Below, one piece after another: positions 24,738 to 33,145 of a stretch of 42,499 nucleotides of DNA (the stretch's first letter is position 1; each line of letters opens with the position of its first letter). Position numbers and translations under genes: made by a program. This DNA is from an uncultured Alistipes sp. GTDB lineage: Bacteria > Bacteroidota > Bacteroidia > Bacteroidales > Rikenellaceae. The stretch spans positions 1 through 42,499 of the forward strand of contig CALUNH010000019.1 of NCBI GenBank assembly GCA_944321965.1. Reading direction: 5' to 3'. The notes under the pieces were generated by a model. The model did not search any database and had not been told where the DNA came from. It saw nothing but the letters and a program-made list of their open reading frames with translations.

Positions 24738-26102
24738 ATGAAAACGCTGAAACATATGCTGTTGCTGGTCTGCATCGGAATGGTTGCGGTCCAGACGGCC
24801 TGCACCAACTACGATGCCGACGATCACAAATTCGGCAACGTGGTCTACCTCGACGTGGCGGAGACCTCCGAGGTGCAGGCGGCGACAATCAAGAATACGC
24901 TCGATGTCTTCGACCGCACCTTCGCTGCGACGCTGGCCTATCCGTCGGATCAGGACGTGACGCTCTCCGTGACGGTTGATCCGTCGCTGGTTGAGCGCTA
25001 CAACGCCCGCTACGGCACGTCGTGGCCGATGCTCGATGCGAAGTATTATGCGCTCTCGGCCGAAACCGCGACGATTGCCGCGGGCAAGACGACCTCCGAG
25101 ACGCTCACGCTCCGTTTGCAGCACCTGCTGGGCGAGGGCGAGGAGCAGTCCGGGGCCCTGCCGCTGGACGAGACGTACCTTGTGCCGGTGACGATCGCGC
25201 AGTCGTCGGTCCCGACGCTCGCGACCTCCTCGACGGTCTATTACGTCGTCAAACGTTCGTCGAACATCACCGTTGCGGCGCAGCTCGGCGAGGGCAACTG
25301 GATTAACTTCCCGACGCTCGACAAGTACGGCGACCAGAGCAAGGCGTGGAACGGCCTGACGGCCGTGACCTACGAGGCACTAATCTACATTGACCAGTTT
25401 GCCACCTCGACCGTCACCTCCGACGGGAACACCAATGCCGTCAATATCTCTTCGGTGATGGGTGTCGAGCAGTACCTGCTGCTGCGTATCGGCGATACGA
25501 ACTTCGAGCGTCAGCAGCTGCAGTTCGACGGTTCGGGCGCCGGTTCAAAATTCGGCAAGTTCCCCGAGCGCGACGCCACGAAGAACCTCTCGGCAGGGCA
25601 GTGGTACCATGTGGCCTGCACCTACGACCAGGCAACCCGCCGCGTCTGCGTCTATGTCAACGGCGAGCTGCAGAGCGAGGGCTCTGAAATGGGTCTTACC
25701 TCAATGAGCGAGGATACGCGCATCAACCTTGCCATGCGTGCGCTCTATGACTTCTATCTGAAGAATCCGACGGAGGACAACGAGAAGAAGTACGGCGGTT
25801 TCGGCGATGCCTACCAGTTCTTCATTGGCAAGTCGTATGATGATTACCGCCCGCTGAACGGCAAGATTGCCGAGGCGCGCGTCTGGTCCGTGGCTCGGAC
25901 TCCGGAGCAGATTTGGGAGAACATGTACGAAATTGCCGATCCCGCGAGCGACCCGACCCTCTTGGGTTACTGGAAATTCAACGAGGGTGCCGGGAATACC
26001 GTTAAGGACTACTCGATGTACGGTAACGACGGCGTGGCCGAGGCCGACATCGTTTGGCCCGACGGTATTGAAATTCCGAAAATCAACGAAACCGAGGAAT
26101 AA
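24738..26102 (+). CDS. DUF1735 + LamG (concanavalin-like) surface lipoprotein
   Basis: A 454-residue protein. Lipoprotein signal ends at Cys22 (Q-T-A-C). Residues ~35-165 form a DUF1735-type beta-sandwich (A-E-T-S-E-V-Q-A-A-T-I-K ... D-E-T-Y-L-V-P-V-T-I-A-Q-S-S, V-Y-Y-V-V-K). The C-terminal ~250 residues carry a LamG/concanavalin domain: F-E-R-Q-Q-L-Q-F-D-G, L-S-A-G-Q-W-Y-H-V-A-C-T-Y-D and R-V-C-V-Y-V-N-G-E-L, L-N-G-K-I-A-E-A-R-V-W-S-V-A-R-T-P, L-L-G-Y-W-K-F-N-E-G-A-G. Such a protein (BT3986 type) binds glycan on the cell surface. It starts 7 bases after the previous gene and 2 bases before the next, so all three are one operon. Confidence 0.85.
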   Translation: MKTLKHMLLLVCIGMVAVQTACTNYDADDHKFGNVVYLDVAETSEVQAATIKNTLDVFDRTFAATLAYPSDQDVTLSVTVDPSLVERYNARYGTSWPMLDAKYYALSAETATIAAGKTTSETLTLRLQHLLGEGEEQSGALPLDETYLVPVTIAQSSVPTLATSSTVYYVVKRSSNITVAAQLGEGNWINFPTLDKYGDQSKAWNGLTAVTYEALIYIDQFATSTVTSDGNTNAVNISSVMGVEQYLLLRIGDTNFERQQLQFDGSGAGSKFGKFPERDATKNLSAGQWYHVACTYDQATRRVCVYVNGELQSEGSEMGLTSMSEDTRINLAMRALYDFYLKNPTEDNEKKYGGFGDAYQFFIGKSYDDYRPLNGKIAEARVWSVARTPEQIWENMYEIADPASDPTLLGYWKFNEGAGNTVKDYSMYGNDGVAEADIVWPDGIEIPKINETEE

Positions 26103-26104
26103 CT

Positions 26105-27742
26105 ATGAAACGGAACTATGATATGAAACAGGGAATCTTTGTATTCCTGATGGCCATGGGGGCGCTCTTATTGGCCTCCTGTGAGGCGGATCCGGTAGAT
26201 ACGACACGTGGAGAACTCCCCGACAAGGAGCCGCTGGAGAATACCTATGTGTCGGTTCGCAGCCAGTTTTCTCCCGTAGAACGGTCCGTTGTCTATCTGA
26301 TGGAGGGCACGGGGACGACATCCGACCCGATGTATTGTCGTTTGAACCGCCCGGCCGAGAAAAATCTGAATATTCAGACAGCTCCGGATGAATCGCAGGT
26401 CGAAATCTATAACACCAAGTATGGAACTGATTTTCTGACCATGCCGGCCGCCAACATTCAGATTGCCGATGACGGACAAATCTCGATAGCCGCCGGGGAA
26501 CGAATCTCCGAGAAAATAAAAGTGACCTTCAAGGCCGGCGGACTTGAAGCAGGAAAGTATCTGGCCCCGATTGTGGTGTCGTCGGACGATGTGGCTATGT
26601 CCGATGAGGGTGGCATCCTCTACTATGTTGTCAAGGTCCGCAAACCGGAGGTCGGAGATTATGAATTGGACCCTGTCAATACGACGGTATTTTATGTCAA
26701 TACCTCCGAATATTCACCTTTGCTGGCTGACGTGTGGGTTATCGCAAAAGAAGATTTAATGAATTACGGAGTCCCGAATGTCTGGGAACGAACGTATGGT
26801 AATATAGTTAATCTGCGAGTGGTTCAAATTGGATATGACGAAGCAACGGAGCGGGCCATGCTGGTGCTCAACTCGGATATTCGTTACGTTTTGGAACATG
26901 CCGATCTGCATATCCGTCCTTTGCAGGACAAGGGGCGTAAAGTCTGCCTTTCAATCGAAGGTGGGAATACGGGCTTGGGCTTTTGCAATCTCTCGGATGC
27001 GCAGATTGCTGATTTTGTGGCACAGGTCAAGGCTTGTCTCGATACCTACGACCTCGACGGCGTCAATCTTTTCGACCGCAACGCCGGCTATGGTGAAGTG
27101 GAGGGGATGCCCGCCATGAATACCACCTCCTATCCGAAACTCATCAAGGCCCTGCGCGAAGCCATGCCCGACAAACTGCTGACTTTGTCCGATTATGAGG
27201 AGCCGACCGAATACTTCTGGGACACCGAAGCAACCGGTGGCATCGAAGTCGGGAAATACCTCGACTATGCCTGGTCGGGCTATATGAGCGAGGACGAGGA
27301 TATACAGATTCTTGATCCATGGAATCAGATTGACCAGAGCGAGGGCGAAATGAACGGTATGATGTTCCCGGTGAACAACCATCCTCGCAAACCGATTGCC
27401 GGATTGGAACAATCTAAATATGGTGCATTTGCCGTGCCATTTTATTCGATGTCCAGTTCATATTTCCAAGATCAAATTGGTCTATCAAATTTATGGGTAT
27501 GGCGAATGTGTGGTTGGAGCCCCAACAATCTTCTTACGTTTGGAGATTTGATTTCAAATATTCAAGGAGATTATGAAACTCAATGGAACCAAATAGTAAG
27601 TTTAACTTTAATGGTTTATGAGCCAGACGGAATGGATGGCAATTATATATATGGCGTATATATTTCTCATAATTTAAACGGAAACGTATTTGACCCATAT
27701 ACAACATATTTATATTATGAGGATTACGCAAAGGATTGGTAG
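26105..27742 (+). CDS. DUF1735 + GH18-like surface lipoprotein with degenerate catalytic motif
   Basis: This 545-residue protein has a lipobox ending L-A-S-C at Cys26, a DUF1735 beta-sandwich (~45-178), then a GH18 TIM barrel (~190-545). It matches the layout of BT3987-type endo-beta-N-acetylglucosaminidases. The motif segment at 313-325 is D-T-Y-D-L-D-G-V-N-L-F-D-R, where active enzymes have D-G-V-D-F-D-D-E: Asp321 is Asn, the next Asp is Phe323 and the Glu proton donor is Arg325. Hydrolysis is therefore unlikely and a binding role likely. Codons after about 27410 are much richer in A and T than before, so the last ~110 residues may come from another source. ATG 26123 is an alternative start. 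Confidence 0.8.
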   Translation: MKRNYDMKQGIFVFLMAMGALLLASCEADPVDTTRGELPDKEPLENTYVSVRSQFSPVERSVVYLMEGTGTTSDPMYCRLNRPAEKNLNIQTAPDESQVEIYNTKYGTDFLTMPAANIQIADDGQISIAAGERISEKIKVTFKAGGLEAGKYLAPIVVSSDDVAMSDEGGILYYVVKVRKPEVGDYELDPVNTTVFYVNTSEYSPLLADVWVIAKEDLMNYGVPNVWERTYGNIVNLRVVQIGYDEATERAMLVLNSDIRYVLEHADLHIRPLQDKGRKVCLSIEGGNTGLGFCNLSDAQIADFVAQVKACLDTYDLDGVNLFDRNAGYGEVEGMPAMNTTSYPKLIKALREAMPDKLLTLSDYEEPTEYFWDTEATGGIEVGKYLDYAWSGYMSEDEDIQILDPWNQIDQSEGEMNGMMFPVNNHPRKPIAGLEQSKYGAFAVPFYSMSSSYFQDQIGLSNLWVWRMCGWSPNNLLTFGDLISNIQGDYETQWNQIVSLTLMVYEPDGMDGNYIYGVYISHNLNGNVFDPYTTYLYYEDYAKDW

Positions 27743-27860
27743 AACATTCGATATGGACTTATATCCATTCCAAAATTACATTACTAACTTAAATTATCTG
27801 AAATTATGAAAAAACATCTGGTTGAAAGATTGGTAGGTTAATGAGCATTCTTTAAAGCGG

Positions 27861-27901
27861 AACATCCGGCCGGGCATCGTGTCCCGACCGGATGTTTTTT
27901 T
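27861..27901 (+). terminator. Intrinsic terminator of the glycan-uptake locus
   Basis: AACATCCGG and CCGGATGTT form a 9-bp stem around an 18-base loop followed by a run of about seven T. It lies ~120 bases after the last gene, a textbook rho-independent terminator. Confidence 0.85.
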
Positions 27902-28140
27902 GTTCCTTTGTGTACCTTTTGATGGCAAAAGGTACCCAAAACCAGCCGCAAGTTGCTTTTCGCGGGGCCGCAGCTTGGCGTCGCGGAAACGGGCGCCTGA
28001 CGCGGGTTTGCAAGCAAACCGGCCCCGTTTCTTCTCGCCCCGCCTGCGCTGCGTCCTCTTTCCGCAAAAAGCAAAGTGCGGCGGCGGTCGACGCGCGGAA
28101 CAAGCTTGGAAACCCTTCACAGATACCATCGCCCCTAAAA

Positions 28141-28180
28141 CCCCTTTCTTAAAGGGGTCATTCCCCGCCTCTTAGGCGGG
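28141..28180 (-). terminator. Terminator(s) of the pilus operon
   Basis: On the minus strand, the first hairpin CCCGCC/GGCGGG (28164-28180) is followed by CCCCTTT/AAAGGGG (28141-28157) and then TTTT. The first lies 10 bases after the DUF4906 stop. Both converge with the end of the glycan locus. Confidence 0.65.
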
Positions 28181-28190
28181 CTCCCCGAAA

Positions 28191-31100
28191 CTACTGAATA
28201 TCCCGAACACAACGAATATTCACTGCCGATTCGGTGACGGTGATGTGATTATTGGTGTAGAACCACGTAGTACTTGTATCGTCGTAATTCTTGCCGAGAC
28301 TTCCGAACGAATAGTAGGTGTTTACATAGGCATAATCTGACCACCAATCTGGATTGACATCCGAAGTAATGTAGTTCGCCATCAGACTCGCTTCGCGGAT
28401 ATTCGGCACCCGATAACCCTCCGGACACGGACTCTCTCCTCGCTCGATCATGGCCTTCAGATTGCCATAACCACTCGTGTAACTTACCAGCGGCCCGGTC
28501 TCGAACTTGCTGTATACCCGTGCGGATTCCGCATATTCGTCTCCGGGTTCCAGCTCGCGGGACGTGTAGTAACGGATTGATTTTTTGTTGATCCTCGACA
28601 GATCGAACCGATAAACCGATGTGGCTGAATGGTTCTCCTCGACGGTCTGGAAGCGTATCGAAACCTCGGGTGTCCGATCCGCGTCGTTGAGCGCCTGGAT
28701 GGCCTCCTGCTCGGAGGCGGGGTCCATGCCCAGATTGCGGACGCAGCGCACCGTATATCGCCCCGGTTTCGAATTGGCGTACTGCTTGTAGGCACTCGTC
28801 GACAGTCCCTCCTCGGCCCAGAGCATCGCGGGATAGTTGCTTGTCGACCCGCTTCCCCACCGGGTGCTGCTGATGATGTGCCGTCTCCAGAGGTGGGACC
28901 CGTATTCATCCACCTCGTTCTGTCCGTATCCGTTGAACTGGTCGTAGAGCTTGGCCTCGCTGGAAAGCCCCTGATCTCCGATGTAAAGCGCAGTCAGCTG
29001 CTGGAGCGAGGCAAGGTACCACCGAATCTCCGACGCTTCGATAATCCCGTCTCCGTCATTGTCCCGGTTTCGCATCAGGCACGCATAACGTGCCGTAGCC
29101 AGATCGTCGTCGTCCTTGAGGAAAATCAATTCGTGGTCATTCTCCCGATCGTAGTCGAGGTAATCGTCCCACAGCGCATTCTTGTAACTGCCCGTTCCGT
29201 CCGTCAGCTCCCAGAGACGGGCCGTATTGTAGAGCCCGTTGGCCCGCGAGTCGTTCCCGTAGTTCGTGTCGACATACGGATAGACCGATTCTACCGCATG
29301 CGTTTCGTTGCGGTTGTAGAACCAGAGAAGACCTTCGTTTTCATCAACGGATTCTCCGCCCCAGGCCGTTTGCGTGGATTCATCCTCGGTGTTGTAGATG
29401 GTCTGGATCGAACGTTGCCGGATCGTCACGACACTGCCGGTCGTTGAACTGTCTCCGTCGGGACTGAACTTCGTATCGCAGAGGATGTGCATCATCCGGT
29501 TGGGCTGATTGACGAACTCCTTCCACAAGGTGGTGCGGACCTCACCCGAAATCGGGTCCCTGTCGTAGTAGAACTCGTCGACGAAGATCGTGGCATAGAT
29601 CCGATAGCGGGTATAAATATCCGGCCGGTCAGGGTAGAGCCGCTTGAGCTCGGGGTCCTCCTCCTTGCGGAAATCGTTGGTCCGGTTCTGGATGAAACGT
29701 TCCTTCTGCTCGCGGATGTAGTCGCAGAATTCGATGATGTCCATCACCTCGTCGGGGTCGTATTTCTGATTCCGGTGGCTGTATTGCTCCGAGGCCTCGA
29801 TGTCGTTGATCCGGAACGATACCCACTTGTAATCCAGCCCGTTCGGGATCTCTGCACCATTGACAACCTCGGGCATACCCTCTCGTCCGAAGGGGGTCTT
29901 GACATACCAGGTGACATTCTCCGAGGTGATCGACGCCTGATCGAAGGCAAAGACTCGCTGGCCATAGTGCGAATCGAAGGTGTAGATCGACTCCTTGGCG
30001 ATATAGACGTGCCCCGTGGCTCCCGATTCGTTCTCGACCTTCGTCTCGACCTCGACCTGGATGTTCTCCACGCCCTTGATGGTGATGGTGTAGGTATAGT
30101 GGGTGTTGCGGTTGACCCGATAGTCGTTCAGGCCGTTGGGGATGCTGCCGATGTCACCCAGGTGGATGTAGTAGGTGACTGCGGCATTGAGCGTCTGGTC
30201 CTTGGCTTCGGCCGAGACGTCGACATCCATGGCCACCTCGCCCTTGATAACCAGGTAGGTGGCGGTCTCCGGCGCATTCTCCCAGAGCCCGTCCGTCGTG
30301 TCGTAGGCGCCGGTATCGTCCTTGATCCGCTTGTCGCGCTGGTGGTATTCCGTTACGGTTTTTTTGGCTTCGGGGCGGTTCTCGTACATGTAGAACGAGA
30401 AGCCGTGGACGGGAGCCGTCACGGTGACCGACGTCTTGTCGCTCTTTTCGTAGGTGAAACTCTCCTCGTTCTGGGTCTCGAAATTGACCGGATGGCTGTC
30501 GAAGAACCCCGTATCGGCATCGTGACCGCCCTCCGCGGCGACGGCGTGTTCGAGCAGGAAGCATCCCTTCGGCAGGTTGACCACCTGCCACGATTCGGGT
30601 GTGAAGCCCTTGATCCGCTGGGTGGTTGTGGATCCGGAAACATTGACCTGTGTCTCGTTGTCGACGGCCGCACGGACGCGGACCTCGATCTTGGCATCGA
30701 GCCGGTTCAGCGGAATGACGACCGACGCCCCGTTCTGGAAGATCCCGGAATCGGAAATGGTGATGTTTTCGGCGCTTCCGGTCATGGTGAACGAGCCGTT
30801 GCGCGAGGTGATCTCCTGATTGAGCAGCACCGTCAGCGCTTTGAGTTCATCGATCGTGCGGATGAAACTGAACTTCTCGGGCGAGAGGTTCAGCATGTCG
30901 GTGTCGAGGTTCGACACGAGCCAGAAGGTACCTCCCGTCAGTTGCGGAATCTTCATCCGGATCGTACCGTGGGTCTCTCCGCCTTCGCTCACGAGGTTGT
31001 TGACCATCCAGCAGTTCGTATTGGCGGCGACGACTTCGTTGCGCGTTGAAAGTTTGTTCTCGTCGTCGAAGTAGTGTCCGTAGACGCGCTCTCCGGCACT

Positions 31101-31319
31101 GTTGAACAGGAAGACGTAGATGTTCGAGACGCGGGCCTCGGCAATCGGCCCGAGGGTCGAGCGGGTCGTGATGCGGATCTGGTCGTAGTCCGTATGGGTG
31201 AAGTCGAGTGTCGTCCATACTTCGCCCTCACCGACCTGTGTCGGGTCGAGTTCGGGGTCCTTGATGCAACTGCCCAGCAGCAGCGAACAGAGACAGCAGA
31301 AAAGTATCGATCGTTTCAT
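28191..31319 (-). CDS. DUF4906-type pilus tip protein with EF-hand loop and lectin-like C-terminus
   Basis: A 1042-residue lipoprotein; the signal peptide ends L-L-G-S-C at Cys18. The N-terminal ~420 residues form a fimbrillin-like two-sandwich start (I-Y-V-F-L-F-N-S-A-G, L-N-R-L-D-A-K-I-E-V-R-V, Y-T-Y-T-I-T-I-K-G-V). The large C-terminal part is of the DUF4906 type. Residues 753-764 are D-N-D-G-D-G-I-I-E-A-S-E, a complete EF-hand calcium loop. The last ~90 residues (C-P-E-G-Y-R-V-P-N-I-R-E-A ... V-N-I-R-C-V-R-D) resemble the FISUMP/C-type-lectin-like module. In type V pilus loci such large proteins are taken to be tip adhesins. It is the last gene of the operon, 10 bases after its neighbour. 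Confidence 0.8.
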   Translation of the reverse strand: MKRSILFCCLCSLLLGSCIKDPELDPTQVGEGEVWTTLDFTHTDYDQIRITTRSTLGPIAEARVSNIYVFLFNSAGERVYGHYFDDENKLSTRNEVVAANTNCWMVNNLVSEGGETHGTIRMKIPQLTGGTFWLVSNLDTDMLNLSPEKFSFIRTIDELKALTVLLNQEITSRNGSFTMTGSAENITISDSGIFQNGASVVIPLNRLDAKIEVRVRAAVDNETQVNVSGSTTTQRIKGFTPESWQVVNLPKGCFLLEHAVAAEGGHDADTGFFDSHPVNFETQNEESFTYEKSDKTSVTVTAPVHGFSFYMYENRPEAKKTVTEYHQRDKRIKDDTGAYDTTDGLWENAPETATYLVIKGEVAMDVDVSAEAKDQTLNAAVTYYIHLGDIGSIPNGLNDYRVNRNTHYTYTITIKGVENIQVEVETKVENESGATGHVYIAKESIYTFDSHYGQRVFAFDQASITSENVTWYVKTPFGREGMPEVVNGAEIPNGLDYKWVSFRINDIEASEQYSHRNQKYDPDEVMDIIEFCDYIREQKERFIQNRTNDFRKEEDPELKRLYPDRPDIYTRYRIYATIFVDEFYYDRDPISGEVRTTLWKEFVNQPNRMMHILCDTKFSPDGDSSTTGSVVTIRQRSIQTIYNTEDESTQTAWGGESVDENEGLLWFYNRNETHAVESVYPYVDTNYGNDSRANGLYNTARLWELTDGTGSYKNALWDDYLDYDRENDHELIFLKDDDDLATARYACLMRNRDNDGDGIIEASEIRWYLASLQQLTALYIGDQGLSSEAKLYDQFNGYGQNEVDEYGSHLWRRHIISSTRWGSGSTSNYPAMLWAEEGLSTSAYKQYANSKPGRYTVRCVRNLGMDPASEQEAIQALNDADRTPEVSIRFQTVEENHSATSVYRFDLSRINKKSIRYYTSRELEPGDEYAESARVYSKFETGPLVSYTSGYGNLKAMIERGESPCPEGYRVPNIREASLMANYITSDVNPDWWSDYAYVNTYYSFGSLGKNYDDTSTTWFYTNNHITVTESAVNIRCVRDIQ

Positions 31320-31329
31320 GGTTCCGGCA

Positions 31330-33123
31330 TCAGTTGAAGGTTATCTCGCCGCCGCCTTTTTTCCAGTCATTGACGACGAATTCGAAGTCGCCCTTGTCGG
31401 GGTTGTACGACACCTCGACGAGGACGTGGATGTAGTCGTTGCGTTGGATTTCGTGGACGTCGCTCACCACGCCGCTCGTCTTGTCGATGGTCCGCAGCAC
31501 GACCTCCTGACGGCTTTTCAGTCCAGTGACCCGAGTGACCGGATAGAGCAAGAACTGCGATCCGGTGTCGGGGCTACTATAAGCCGCAATGTTATTGCTG
31601 GTCCCTTGCCAGACATTGATATAGGCCGTCGCATAGTAATAATTCGAGCGGAAGACGAAATAGGTCTGGTTGTTGGATGTGATGCTCAACACTTCGAAGA
31701 TGTCGGCCGCCGTGTACTGGCTCTCCTTGCCGACCATGGACAGTCGGGTCCCGTCGATCGAAGTGATCCGCCCGATGTAATCCTCTGTCTGCACGTTCCG
31801 CAGGTAGTTCCCGGTGGAAGCATATTCGAGTTCCCAGACGTAATTGTAATAGTCGTTGTTCTCCTTGCAGTTGTCGAGGATCGTCTGGGGCGACGGACTG
31901 GTGCCCGTGGTGGCATACGGCTGGTCATTTTGTACGTAGAGGTAACCGCCATTTCTGTGCCTGATCAGAAAATAGGGCCCCATGCTCTGCACGTCGCTCA
32001 ACGACGAAACGGGCTGCCCGTTGTTGGCGAGTTCATAGCGCGTGATGTCGCCCTCTCCCGTATAGCCGACGTCGATCGTGTAGGTGTAGTTGTTGTCCGG
32101 GTCGTAGCTTTCGTAGATCAGGCCGTTGAAAACGGTTCTCGTCCCCTGCTCCCGGGTCAGCACCGTGCCGGGGGTGAACGGCGTGAGGGCATTCCCGCTG
32201 TTGGAGACCGGAGCCCCCTTTCCCCGGTAGTTGTCCCCGATCTCGTAGTTCTCGAAGCGGTCCAGCCGGGAGAAGAGGTAGCAGTTCGATTGGGTGAAGT
32301 TCGAGCTGAACTCCAGGCTATTGATTGTCAGCGGCAATTCGCTGTAGTTGCACACGTCGATCTGCATCCGGGCACAGGTGCGCTTGAGTTCGGCGTTGTA
32401 GCGGTTCACACCCGAAATCAGATGGAGGTACTGGGTGGTGCACAGCGGGATCGAGACATCGCCCGGGCGGATATAGGGGTCGTAGGTTGTCCCGTTCTCC
32501 GTTACCTCGGGGATTTCCAGTGCCAGGTTATAGAAGTCGCTGTGGTTGTCCTTGAAATTACTGATACCGACTGCCGAGTTTCCGTCGAAGAGGTCGAGCA
32601 GGCTTTTGATCTCCGCGGCGATTCCCAGATCGCCGAATTTGTCCGACTCCGAGTAGTTTGCCGCCGCGAGCAGCACGTAGGTTCCGCGGGTGAGTTTTTC
32701 AGCCAATCCGTTCTTCGTGTTGTTGTAGTCGAACGTGACGCGGATGGTTTTTCCCGAGATGAGAGACGGGTCGATCTCTCCGGTTGCCTCATTGACGAAC
32801 CCGTTTTGGTCGTCGGTATCGTCATAGGCATGGAGAGGGCCGTTGGGGTCGGGGCAGATGTGCCGGTAGGCGACGAGCCGGTCGTCGAGGTAGTCGATCA
32901 GGAAGAGCGTGACGTGTTGGATGGTATTGTCGCCGGGATCGATGTTGGCGCGGGTGCCTTCACCGGCGGTGATCAGGGCCGAAAAATCCGTTGTCAGCAC
33001 GAGACTGGCCGGTTCCCTCACATCCTGCGTCTCTTTTTGGGTGACGAGGTCGCTCTTCTGACAGCCGTAGAGTGTTGCCAGAAGCATTGCAGGGAAGAAC
33101 CATTTATTGAGATTACCGTACAT
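31330..33123 (-). CDS. Pilus accessory lipoprotein (Mfa2/FimB-like) with inserted beta-trefoil-like domain
   Basis: This is a 597-residue protein with lipobox Y-G-C at Cys21. The N-terminal ~370 residues look like a type V pilus protein (I-Q-H-V-T-L-F-L-I-D-Y-L-D-D, G-T-Y-V-L-L-A-A-A-N-Y, R-M-Q-I-D-V-C-N). Residues ~380-528 are different: three repeats of the form 'Y-F/L ... Y-L-x-x-Q ... W-E-L' (Y-F-L-I-R-H-R-N-G-G-Y-L-Y-V; Y-L-R-N-V-Q-T-E-D-Y-I-G; Y-I-N-V-W-Q-G-T-S-N-N-I-A-A-Y), as in ricin-type beta-trefoils. The pilin-like pattern resumes at ~545 (Y-I-H-V-L-V-E-V-S-Y-N ... F-V-V-N-D-W). The insert could bind carbohydrate. It starts 22 bases after the previous stop and shares the pilus operon. 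Confidence 0.65.
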   Translation of the reverse strand: MYGNLNKWFFPAMLLATLYGCQKSDLVTQKETQDVREPASLVLTTDFSALITAGEGTRANIDPGDNTIQHVTLFLIDYLDDRLVAYRHICPDPNGPLHAYDDTDDQNGFVNEATGEIDPSLISGKTIRVTFDYNNTKNGLAEKLTRGTYVLLAAANYSESDKFGDLGIAAEIKSLLDLFDGNSAVGISNFKDNHSDFYNLALEIPEVTENGTTYDPYIRPGDVSIPLCTTQYLHLISGVNRYNAELKRTCARMQIDVCNYSELPLTINSLEFSSNFTQSNCYLFSRLDRFENYEIGDNYRGKGAPVSNSGNALTPFTPGTVLTREQGTRTVFNGLIYESYDPDNNYTYTIDVGYTGEGDITRYELANNGQPVSSLSDVQSMGPYFLIRHRNGGYLYVQNDQPYATTGTSPSPQTILDNCKENNDYYNYVWELEYASTGNYLRNVQTEDYIGRITSIDGTRLSMVGKESQYTAADIFEVLSITSNNQTYFVFRSNYYYATAYINVWQGTSNNIAAYSSPDTGSQFLLYPVTRVTGLKSRQEVVLRTIDKTSGVVSDVHEIQRNDYIHVLVEVSYNPDKGDFEFVVNDWKKGGGEITFN

Positions 33124-33145
33124 GGTGGCTTCGGTTAAGTCGTTG

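Larger units (their letters stand above)
27743..28190. other. Intergenic region between glycan locus and pilus locus
   Basis: No gene is supported. The first ~110 bases continue the AT-rich composition. The terminator of the glycan locus (27861-27901) follows, then ~230 bases of GC-rich DNA with many inverted segments. Positions 28109-28144 resemble a segment (42379-42414) of the 186-bp repeat at the window end. The terminator of the pilus operon lies at 28141-28180. A reading frame of 11 codons at 27806 is too short to support. Confidence 0.6.

Noticed and set aside
31198-33138. A 646-codon forward frame over the pilus accessory gene
   Set aside because: It is a shadow of the reverse-strand lipoprotein gene, which has a signal peptide, operon context and family match.
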